Under the pieces are notes generated by a model that did not search any database, had not been told where the DNA came from, and saw nothing but the letters and a program-made list of their open reading frames with translations. Positions 1-4,968 of a stretch of 5,000 bases of DNA are shown one piece after another. Every line of letters begins with the position of its first letter. Position 1 is the first letter of the stretch. This DNA is from Saprospiraceae bacterium (GTDB taxonomy: Bacteria > Bacteroidota > Bacteroidia > Chitinophagales > Saprospiraceae). The stretch lies in contig JACMMM010000330.1 in NCBI GenBank assembly GCA_014379065.1, positions 1 to 5,000 of the forward strand. Reading direction: 5' to 3'. The position numbers and the translations under genes are program-made.

Positions 1-213
1 AGCCCAACCCCTGGCGGGGCGGGCTTGGCGGAGATAGCGCTGGCGGGCTTTATTTCCGACTATGTGCCACAGGGTATTGGACTGGTGGTAGCCTTGCTTT
101 GGCGGGGAATGGCCTACTATGGCTATTTGCTTGCTGGTGCGCTGATAGTGCCGGGCTGGATAGCGGCTAGAGTTGGCGAGCGGAGAAGGTCCGAACATAG
201 CATACCAGCGTAA
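1..213 (+). CDS. C-terminal end of a lysylphosphatidylglycerol-synthase-like (UPF0104) membrane protein, partial
   Basis: This is the last 70 codons of a gene that begins left of the window. Frame 1 is open from base 1 to the TAA at 211-213. The fragment opens with SPTPGGAGLAE, which matches the conserved P-T-P-G-G-x-G-x-x-E motif near the C-terminus of the lysylphosphatidylglycerol synthase transmembrane family (PF03706). Two hydrophobic helices follow, roughly residues 22-34 and 38-56 of the fragment, with a conserved-looking LLWRGMAYYGYLL segment between and into them. The end is a short basic tail (ARVGERRRSEHS). Members of this family sit in the inner membrane. Only some are proven lipid-lysine flippases or synthases, and Bacteroidota members often lack the soluble synthase domain, so substrate and role are open. 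A TTG at 25 could be called as a start, but the motif lies across it, so the gene is truncated by the window edge and does not start here. The family call is fairly sure; the function is not known. Confidence 0.75.
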   Translation, partial: SPTPGGAGLAEIALAGFISDYVPQGIGLVVALLWRGMAYYGYLLAGALIVPGWIAARVGERRRSEHSIPA

Positions 214-258
214 TGGCACACGCCTGCCTGTCGGCAGACAGGCAGGCGTGTGCCATTA
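211..258. repeat. Perfect 22-bp-arm palindrome at the 3' end of the membrane-protein gene
   Basis: The arms 211-232 and 237-258 are exact reverse complements around a 4-base centre, GGCA. The left arm begins with the TAA stop of the upstream gene. The core GCCTGCCTGTC and its complement resemble the GCCTGCC/GGCAGGC palindromes that are scattered through intergenic DNA of many Bacteroidota genomes. In RNA it would form a very stable hairpin. No T-run follows on either strand, so it is not a textbook intrinsic terminator, though it could still block or process the transcript 3' end. Its GC content is higher than that of the AT-rich DNA just to its right. Confidence 0.85.
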
Positions 259-306
259 AAATCGTTCTTGAAGTTAATTCGGCACACTTTTGTCTGATTC
301 TTAAAA

Positions 307-333
307 TGCCAAACTACAAATCGCCGTTTGGCA
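307..333. promoter_or_regulatory. 8-bp inverted repeat upstream of the TPR gene, possible operator
   Basis: TGCCAAAC (307-314) and GTTTGGCA (326-333) are perfect reverse complements with an 11-base spacer. The right half overlaps the TTTG that is the best candidate -33 element. Directly after it lies a second perfect palindrome, GTTCGAAC (334-341), in the promoter spacer. The position suggests a regulator-binding site, but no regulator is identified, and an 8-bp repeat of this kind can occur by chance. Confidence 0.35.
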
Positions 334-354
334 GTTCGAACGACCGTACTTTTG
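327..354 (+). promoter_or_regulatory. Candidate Bacteroidota-type promoter for the TPR gene
   Basis: TACTTTTG at 347-354 matches the Bacteroidota -7 consensus TAnnTTTG at every fixed base. TTTG at 327-330 could serve as the -33 element, but the 16-base spacer is shorter than usual. Transcription would start near 360, giving a leader of about 25 bases before the ATG at 384. The position supports 384 over the upstream ATG at 213 as the true start, because 213 would lie before the promoter. Confidence 0.45.
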
Positions 355-383
355 TCCTGGTTTTTCCCAAACTTGATAAACAC

Positions 384-2207
384 ATGAACGTCCAAACATT
401 GCGCTATGCCGCATTTGCCCTCATATTTTTTGGCCTGAATCTGACTGGTTTGCGCGCGCAAAGCCCTGATCTTGATTTGGCAAACCAATATTTTTCAGAT
501 GGTGAATTTGAAAAAGCTGCCACTTTATATGGCCAGTTGGTAGATAAAGAACGCCGCAGCGACTACTATTTTGCGCGTTACATTGATTGCCTCGTTAAAT
601 TGGAAAAATGGGACGAGGCTGAAAAGTCGGTCAAAAAGCAAATAAAAGAGCAGTCTGAAAATAATGGCCTTTACGTCACTTATGGCAGCATCTTCGAGCA
701 GCAAGGCAAAGATGCCGAGGCTGAAGCGCAATACAATCGTGCCATTGACAAACTGACGTCTGACTACGCGGCGGTGATCCGGCTCGCCAATATGTTCCTC
801 AATGATACCAAATATGATTTTGCGATCAAAACATACCAGCGTGGCGCGGTGCTCTTAAAGGATGCCAACAGATTTGCCTACAACCTTGGCGACCTTTATC
901 GTCGCAAGGGCGAACCGGTGAAAATGACAGAGCAATACCTCAACGCCCTGGCTGCCGACCCTGGAAAACTGCCTTCCCTTCAAACGATTTTTGCGCGCTC
1001 GCTGGGTGCTGAAGACATCTCTGAACTGCAAACACAACTTTACGCCCGCATCCAGGAAAACGAAAACCCCGATTATGTGGAGTTACTCGCCTGGTCGTTC
1101 GTGCAGCGCAAGGATTTCAAAAGTGCCCTTCGCCAATACAAGGCGCTGGACAAGCGGCTCGGCGAGAACGGCCAACGCCTCATGAAGGTGGCTGATGAGG
1201 CTGCCGAAGCCCGGGATTATGATGCGGCCATTGCAGCCTACGAATATGTGATCGCTGAAAAAGGCCAGTCGAACCCCTTCTTTTATGATGCCAAGCGTGA
1301 GGCCATGCAGTGCCGCCGCCGTAAAATCACGGAGGGTTTCAATTACACGCAACAGGATTTGACGACGCTCGAAACCGAATACGAATCGTTTTTGTCGCAG
1401 TACGGAAAGAGCAATCTGAGTTCTTCTATCATCCTGCAGTTGGCTGATTTAGAGGCTGTTTATTTGCGCAATTTGCCAAAGGCCATTGCGCTTTTGGAAG
1501 AGCTTAAACAGGTGCCCGGCATTCGCCCTGATGTGTTGGCCCGCCTTAAGATCAACCTTGGCGACTATTACATGATGAACGGCGACGTTTGGGAAAGCAC
1601 CTTGCTTTACAGCCAAGTGGACAAGGCATACAAAGAAGACACGATTGGTCAGGAGGCCCGATTCAAGAATGCCCGGCTCTCGTACTTCAACGGCGATTTC
1701 CAGTGGGCGCAGGCGCAGTTCGATGTGCTGAAAGCCTCCACGTCCAAGCTCATCGCCAACGACGCGCTCGACCTTTCGGTGTTTATCATGGACAACCTCA
1801 ACCTTGACACCACTTCAGACGCCATTTCGCTCTATGCTTCTGCGGAACTCTTAGTGCTGCAAAACCGCTTTGAGGAGGCGTTTCTCAAACTTGATACGCT
1901 GGCCCGCGGCTTCCCGGAACACTCCCTGCAAGACGATATTCTCTACCTCGAAGCACGGATTTGGGACAAACAGCGCGACTACGCCAAAGCCATTCCGCTC
2001 TACCAGCAAGTGACCGAAAAATACAAAGAGGACATTCGTGCTGACAATGCGCTCTACGCACTGGCTCAGATTTATGAACTGAAAATGAACGACTTGGAAA
2101 AGGCCAAGGAGATTTACGAGAAGATATTCATGGATTACTCGGGGAGCGTGTTTGCGGTGGATGCCCGCAAGCGGTTTAGGATTTTGCGGGGCGATAAGGT
2201 GCAATGA
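384..2207 (+). CDS. Secreted tetratricopeptide-repeat protein
   Basis: The product has 607 residues. Residues 1-25 form a signal peptide: a basic start (MNVQTLRY), the hydrophobic core AAFALIFFGLNL, then GLRA before QS, a plausible signal-peptidase I site. The rest is helical TPR-like repeats. Clear examples are at about 30-55 (YFSDGEFEKAATLYGQLV), 62-90, 96-122, 163-190, 266-292 (AEARDYDAAIAAYEYVI), 385-415, 425-450 (SYFNGDFQWAQAQFDVL), 484-512, 517-548 (RDYAKAIPLYQQVTEKY) and 553-585 (LEKAKEIYEKIFMDY). No catalytic motif is visible, so a periplasmic or membrane-attached protein-binding scaffold is the likely role. There is no lipobox cysteine and no C-terminal sorting domain. The frame stays open back to an ATG at 213, but the 57 extra residues come from the palindrome and promoter region, so ATG 384 is chosen. 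There is no Shine-Dalgarno sequence, only A-rich DNA, as is common in Bacteroidota. The TPR call is firm; the partner and process are unknown. Confidence 0.85.
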   Translation: MNVQTLRYAAFALIFFGLNLTGLRAQSPDLDLANQYFSDGEFEKAATLYGQLVDKERRSDYYFARYIDCLVKLEKWDEAEKSVKKQIKEQSENNGLYVTYGSIFEQQGKDAEAEAQYNRAIDKLTSDYAAVIRLANMFLNDTKYDFAIKTYQRGAVLLKDANRFAYNLGDLYRRKGEPVKMTEQYLNALAADPGKLPSLQTIFARSLGAEDISELQTQLYARIQENENPDYVELLAWSFVQRKDFKSALRQYKALDKRLGENGQRLMKVADEAAEARDYDAAIAAYEYVIAEKGQSNPFFYDAKREAMQCRRRKITEGFNYTQQDLTTLETEYESFLSQYGKSNLSSSIILQLADLEAVYLRNLPKAIALLEELKQVPGIRPDVLARLKINLGDYYMMNGDVWESTLLYSQVDKAYKEDTIGQEARFKNARLSYFNGDFQWAQAQFDVLKASTSKLIANDALDLSVFIMDNLNLDTTSDAISLYASAELLVLQNRFEEAFLKLDTLARGFPEHSLQDDILYLEARIWDKQRDYAKAIPLYQQVTEKYKEDIRADNALYALAQIYELKMNDLEKAKEIYEKIFMDYSGSVFAVDARKRFRILRGDKVQ

Positions 2208-2212
2208 GCCCT

Positions 2213-2247
2213 AATTTAGGAGGTAACTTAAAGTTACCTCCTAAATT
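2213..2247. terminator. Perfect 17-bp-arm palindrome just after the TPR gene, terminator-like
   Basis: AATTTAGGAGGTAACTT (2213-2229) is mirrored exactly at 2231-2247 around one base, A2230. It begins five bases after the TGA of the TPR gene, where a transcript-ending hairpin is expected. The T-run after it is missing (CACCCTCC follows), so a factor-independent stop is uncertain. The arms contain AGGAGGT and its complement ACCTCCT, which would look like a Shine-Dalgarno/anti-Shine-Dalgarno pair, but no start codon follows in a usable position. Its centre resembles the hairpin at 3485-3517. Confidence 0.6.
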
Positions 2248-2248
2248 C

Positions 2249-2303
2249 ACCCTCCTTCGCCCCCGCCTGCCGAGACTTGGCGGGCAGGTAGGCTATGGCG
2301 GGT
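2249..2303. repeat. Composite palindromic repeat, long copy
   Basis: The outer arms ACCCTCCTTCGCC (2249-2261) and GGCTATGGCGGGT (2291-2303) pair imperfectly with each other. The same two arms occur at 4888-4900 and 4907-4919. Here they enclose 29 bases (2262-2290) that carry their own palindrome: CCCGCC/GGCGGG (2262-2267 with 2279-2284) or, in another register, CCTGCC/GGCAGG (2266-2271 with 2283-2288). These inner sequences resemble the GCCTGCC type at 211-258. It has no coding potential and looks like a dispersed REP-like intergenic element. Confidence 0.7.
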
Positions 2304-2309
2304 AAAAAA

Positions 2310-2371
2310 GTCAACGGTCAATAGTCAACGGTCAATAGTCAACGGTCAATAGTCAACGGTCAATAGTCAAC
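2310..2371. repeat. 14-bp tandem repeat, four copies plus six bases, forming the pheS leader
   Basis: GTCAACGGTCAATA is repeated exactly at 2310, 2324, 2338 and 2352, and a partial GTCAAC follows at 2366-2371. Each unit is itself two related heptads, GTCAACG and GTCAATA. The array stops one base before the ATG of pheS, so the bases where a ribosome would first bind are repeat sequence. All copies are identical, which suggests recent expansion or active homogenisation. Arrays of GTCAAnn heptads are familiar as intergenic repeats in Bacteroidota. They are too short and lack the spacers needed for CRISPR. Confidence 0.95.
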
Positions 2372-2372
2372 C

Positions 2373-3404
2373 ATGGCAGATATTTTTGAAAAAGCCGAAC
2401 AAGTCCTTGCCGAAATAGCCGCCCAAACGCCCGCCAACGCTGCGGAATTGGAAAGTTTTCGCATTCAATATTTAGGCACCAAGGGTCTGATCAAAAGCCT
2501 GATGGAGGAAATGCGCAACGTGCCCAACGAGCGCAAACGCGATTACGGCCAACTTATGAACCGCCTCAAACAAGAGGCCGAGGCAAAGCACGACGCGCTC
2601 AAAGAAGTCTTCGAAAGCCAATCGCAAGGGGCTGCGGCACAGGCCATTGACCTCACAGCGCCCGGTGAACCGTTCCCGCTCGGCTCGCGCCACCCAGTGG
2701 CGGTGACGATGAACCGCATCGTAGAAATTTTCACCCGAATGGGTTTCAGCGTGGTGGATGGGCCGGAAATAGAAGATGACTGGCACAATTTCACGGCGAT
2801 GAACACACCGGAAGACCACCCGGCTCGGGACATGCAGGACACGTTTTATGTGGTGGATGCTCCAGGCATGCTCCTTCGCACCCACACCTCGCCCGTGCAG
2901 GCACGCGTGATGGAAAACAGGCAACCACCCATTCGCATTATCGCGCCGGGAAGGGTGTACCGCAACGAGACGATTTCGACGCGCTCACACGCTCAATTTC
3001 ACCAAGTGGAGGGATTGTACGTTGACGAGGGCGTTTCGTTCGCCGATTTGAAACAGACCCTGCTCTACTTCGCCCAAGAGATGTTTGGCGCAACAAAAAT
3101 CCGGCTTCGGCCTTCGTTTTTCCCGTTCACCGAGCCTTCGGCAGAGATGGATATTTGGCTGGGAACGGACACGGAGAAAAACGCCCGCCTCACCAAAGGC
3201 ACGGGTTGGCTCGAAATCCTTGGCTGTGGCATGGTAGACCCGCAGGTGCTGGAAAATTGCGGCATTGACTCGAAAAAATACAGCGGCTTTGCGTTTGGCA
3301 TGGGCATAGAGCGCCAAGCGTTGCGCTTGTACGAGATCGGCGATATTCGCCTGTTATTTGAGAATGATGTGCGGTTTCTGCGGCAGTTCGCGGCAGCGAT
3401 GTAG
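2373..3404 (+). CDS. pheS: Phenylalanyl-tRNA synthetase alpha subunit
   Basis: This 343-residue protein is the catalytic alpha subunit of the cytoplasmic PheRS heterotetramer (alpha2beta2), which charges tRNA-Phe with phenylalanine (EC 6.1.1.20). The length is normal. Residues 1-90 form the N-terminal tRNA-binding coiled coil (with the typical RIQYLGTKGLIKSLMEEM). The class II core follows: motif 1 region from HPVAVTMNRIVEIF (107-120) to GPEIEDDWHNF (130-140), LLRTHTSPVQAR (167-178), motif 2 with GRVYRNETISTRSHAQFH (193-210), RPSFFPFTEPSAEMD (246-260), GWLEILGCGMVDPQV (278-292), and motif 3 with GFAFGMGIER (305-314). Ala307 matches the position of E. coli Ala294 that sets the size of the phenylalanine pocket, so normal specificity is expected. 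An in-frame TAG at 2364-2366 leaves ATG 2373 as the first start. No Shine-Dalgarno is present, and the leader is a tandem repeat. The partner pheT is not next to it, which is usual in Bacteroidota. The call is very secure. Confidence 0.98.
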   Translation: MADIFEKAEQVLAEIAAQTPANAAELESFRIQYLGTKGLIKSLMEEMRNVPNERKRDYGQLMNRLKQEAEAKHDALKEVFESQSQGAAAQAIDLTAPGEPFPLGSRHPVAVTMNRIVEIFTRMGFSVVDGPEIEDDWHNFTAMNTPEDHPARDMQDTFYVVDAPGMLLRTHTSPVQARVMENRQPPIRIIAPGRVYRNETISTRSHAQFHQVEGLYVDEGVSFADLKQTLLYFAQEMFGATKIRLRPSFFPFTEPSAEMDIWLGTDTEKNARLTKGTGWLEILGCGMVDPQVLENCGIDSKKYSGFAFGMGIERQALRLYEIGDIRLLFENDVRFLRQFAAAM

Positions 3405-3424
3405 CGGACAGGTTTTTATTTTTT

Positions 3425-3451
3425 GACAGGATTTACAGGATGAACAGGATG
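3425..3451. repeat. 9-bp CAGGAT tandem repeat, three copies
   Basis: GACAGGATT, TACAGGATG and AACAGGATG follow each other with a strict 9-base period, CAGGAT starting at 3427, 3436 and 3445. A T-rich run (3413-3424) comes before, and GACAGG also occurs on its left side at 3407-3412. This TTTTTGACAGGATTTACAGG type of sequence is a known intergenic repeat in many bacterial genomes. It lies 20 bases after the pheS stop. Confidence 0.8.
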
Positions 3452-3478
3452 GAGAGGGGTAAAAACTCAGTTCATCCT
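3437..3478. repeat. 9-bp inverted repeat spanning the end of the CAGGAT array
   Basis: AGGATGAAC (3437-3445) pairs exactly with GTTCATCCT (3470-3478) across a 24-base loop. It may be the worn remains of a longer palindromic CAGGAT element. No role as terminator is evident, since no T-run follows. Confidence 0.5.
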
Positions 3479-3484
3479 TCAGCG

Positions 3485-3517
3485 ATTGGGGGTGCGACTC
3501 AAAGTCGCATCCCCAAT
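3485..3517. terminator. 15-bp hairpin in the pheS/permease convergent gap
   Basis: ATTGGGGGTGCGACT (3485-3499) pairs with AGTCGCATCCCCAAT (3503-3517), including one G-T wobble (3492 with 3510), around the loop CAA. TTTCGTTC follows on the plus strand, a weak T-tract, so it may end pheS transcripts. Its GC-rich purine/pyrimidine arms and ACTCAAAGT centre resemble the hairpin at 2213-2247 (ACTTAAAGT). Confidence 0.6.
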
Positions 3518-3542
3518 TTCGTTCAATGGTAAAACCCGACGC

Positions 3543-3575
3543 AGAAGTGACACTTTTTAAAAAAGTGTCACTTCT
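3543..3575. terminator. 16-bp hairpin directly after the sugar permease gene
   Basis: AGAAGTGACACTTTTT (3543-3558) is an exact reverse complement of 3560-3575 around one base. It begins three bases beyond the permease stop on the minus strand (TGA, read from 3581 to 3579). On that strand the next bases are GCGTCGGGTTTTACC, a delayed T-run. The inner part of the stem is T/A only and would open as a loop. It is a probable transcript end for the permease, perhaps working in both directions with the hairpin at 3485-3517. Confidence 0.55.
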
Positions 3576-3578
3576 TGC

Positions 3579-4850
3579 TCAACGCGGCCTATGCCCACGA
3601 ATGGCGTAGTACAAAATGTACAAGTAGCAAGGCAGCATCAACACCAGAAACGCCGCTTGATACCCCATGCTCTTTTCCAACAATCCGTAGCACTGTGGAA
3701 TGATCGCCCCCCCTGCAATACCCATAATCAGCCACGCAGAACCCAGCTGCGTAAATCGGCCCAATCCATTGATTGCCAGTGGGAAAATGGCAGGCCACAT
3801 CACGGCGTTGGCCAAACCGAGCAGCGCAATACAAGATACTGCTGTCGAGCCCGTGGTGAAATAAGTCAATACCGTGAGCACTAAGCCTAGGATGGCAGAG
3901 TACTTCAAGAAATTCTGTTGCTCAACGTATTTGGGGATCAAAATGATGCTCAAAATATAGCCCACCAGCATGGCGCCCAACGTAAACGTGGTAAAATACT
4001 TCGTCTGGTCGAGGTCGAAACCTAGAGACTTGCCATAGATGCCAATGACATCGCCCGCCATCACTTCTGCACCGACATACACGAATATCGCCACAGCACC
4101 CATCACCAGATGGGGAAACTGCCACACGCTCGTGCGCTCAGCAGCAATGTTCAACGAAACCTTGGCGATTTTTTCTTCCTTGGTATCTATTTCGGGCAAC
4201 GAGGAACGACGGATCATTAACGCTAATGCGGCCAATACGATGGCCATCACGACATAAGGTGCGACGACACGACCTGCCAATTGATCGAGCAAGCCATTTT
4301 TGATCACCATATCGGTAGCGGCATTGATTTGGGTTTCAATGGCCGTGGCATTTTTCAACACGATACTGCTCAAAATCAAGGGACTGAGTATGCCCGCCAC
4401 TTTGTTACAAATGCCCATAATGCTGATGCGCTGGGCCGCGCTTTCGATGGGGCCGATGATGCTGATGTAGGGATTGGAGGCGGTCTGCAACAGTGCGAGA
4501 CCCATGCCTTGCACAAAAAGCCCCGTCAAAAACAGCGGGAAAGCCCTTGCCTGGGCCGCAGGAATAAAAATCAGACAGCCTAAAGCCATGACCAAAAGTC
4601 CCCAAGCCATTCCGTTTTTGAAGCCGGTGCGCTGGAGAATTTTGGAGGAGGGAATGGCCAGGAAAAAGTAACTAATGTAAAAAGCGAAGGTGACGAACAG
4701 GGCTTGGAGGGTATCCAATTGGCAGGCGAGTTTCAGGAAGGGAATCAGGGTGCCGTTCAACCAGGTGACAAAGCCAAATATGAAAAACAGCAGGCCAATG
4801 ATTGCGATTTGGTAAAAGTAGCCGGTGGGGCGGGAGGTAGCATTTTGCAT
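3579..4850 (-). CDS. Sugar MFS permease, FHS family (GluP/FucP-like)
   Basis: This 423-residue inner-membrane protein has about twelve hydrophobic helices and the usual length for the fucose/glucose-galactose:H+ symporter family, which imports a monosaccharide with a cation. Telling segments are FFIFGFVTWLNGTLIPFLK (22-40), LLQTASNPYI (120-129), GPIESAAQRISIMGICNK (133-150), a polar central loop at about 214-245 between helices 6 and 7, YVGAEVMAGD (258-267) and NAVMWPAIFPLAINGLG (348-364). They match the Bacteroidota GluP-like branch better than true FucP. By motif alignment, the E. coli FucP residues Asp46 and Glu135 correspond to Gly33 and Gln122 here, while Asn162 seems kept as Asn149. The substrate is therefore uncertain; glucose or galactose is the best guess. 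The ATG at 4850 directly precedes the first helix. No convincing Shine-Dalgarno or TAnnTTTG box is seen upstream. The gene stands alone, converging on pheS, with no catabolic partner in view. Confidence 0.93.
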   Translation of the reverse strand: MQNATSRPTGYFYQIAIIGLLFFIFGFVTWLNGTLIPFLKLACQLDTLQALFVTFAFYISYFFLAIPSSKILQRTGFKNGMAWGLLVMALGCLIFIPAAQARAFPLFLTGLFVQGMGLALLQTASNPYISIIGPIESAAQRISIMGICNKVAGILSPLILSSIVLKNATAIETQINAATDMVIKNGLLDQLAGRVVAPYVVMAIVLAALALMIRRSSLPEIDTKEEKIAKVSLNIAAERTSVWQFPHLVMGAVAIFVYVGAEVMAGDVIGIYGKSLGFDLDQTKYFTTFTLGAMLVGYILSIILIPKYVEQQNFLKYSAILGLVLTVLTYFTTGSTAVSCIALLGLANAVMWPAIFPLAINGLGRFTQLGSAWLIMGIAGGAIIPQCYGLLEKSMGYQAAFLVLMLPCYLYILYYAIRGHRPR

Positions 4851-4887
4851 AGGGTGAGTCGTTTTGCGTTGGAAGGAAATAGTTGTA

Positions 4888-4931
4888 ACCCTCCTTCGCC
4901 CTGAAGGGCTATGGCGGGTAAAGCGGGTAAA
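4888..4931. repeat. Composite palindromic repeat, short copy, with a 9-bp duplication
   Basis: ACCCTCCTTCGCC (4888-4900) and GGCTATGGCGGGT (4907-4919) are the same outer arms as at 2249-2303, but only six bases, CTGAAG, lie between them. They fold into an imperfect hairpin (ten or eleven of fourteen positions paired around TGAA). GCGGGTAAA at the right edge is repeated in tandem (4914-4922 and 4923-4931). The element sits about 38 bases upstream of the permease start, within its probable leader or promoter region. Confidence 0.7.
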
Positions 4932-4941
4932 GGAACTTAAC

Positions 4942-4968
4942 TTTCCGAAAGTTTCAAACTTTCGGGAA
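4942..4968. terminator. 13-bp hairpin upstream of the permease gene, possible terminator of a gene to the right
   Basis: CCGAAAGTTT (4945-4954) pairs exactly with AAACTTTCGG (4956-4965) around C4955, and a G-T wobble plus two T-A pairs extend it to 4942 and 4968. The left half contains a smaller palindrome of its own, AACTTTC-C-GAAAGTT (4939-4953). It may mark the end of a gene beyond the window. The last 32 bases (4969-5000) show nothing I can assign. Confidence 0.5.

Noticed and set aside
25..213. A small 62-residue membrane protein starting at TTG 25
   Set aside because: The frame is open to base 1 and the conserved PTPGG motif begins before 25, so this is the tail of a larger gene.
213..383. 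An upstream extension of the TPR protein starting at ATG 213, overlapping the previous stop
   Set aside because: The 57 extra residues are translated palindrome and promoter sequence, would put a signal peptide inside the protein, and would start before the candidate promoter. ATG 384 with its clean signal peptide fits better.
1851..2204. A 117-codon minus-strand frame opposite the end of the TPR gene
   Set aside because: It is fully opposite a well-supported coding region and its translation shows no recognisable motif.
2213..2230. AGGAGGT as a ribosome binding site for pheS or a small gene
   Set aside because: It lies about 150 bases before the pheS ATG and no start codon with a meaningful frame follows at a usable distance.
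2264..2303. Riboswitch or phenylalanine attenuator before pheS
   Set aside because: The hairpins here match dispersed repeat sequences, there is no short Phe-rich leader peptide, and no T-run follows that would make an attenuator.
2310..2371. CRISPR array
   Set aside because: The units are 14 bases with no spacers between them, so it is a simple tandem repeat.
2472..2924. A 150-codon open frame on the minus strand inside pheS
   Set aside because: It lies wholly opposite a secure gene, has a His/Arg/Val-rich composition typical of antisense frames of this base content, and shows no domain.
4281..4583. A 100-codon plus-strand frame opposite the permease
   Set aside because: The minus-strand permease is unmistakable, and the opposite frame reads as low-quality His/Gly/Gln-rich sequence without motifs.
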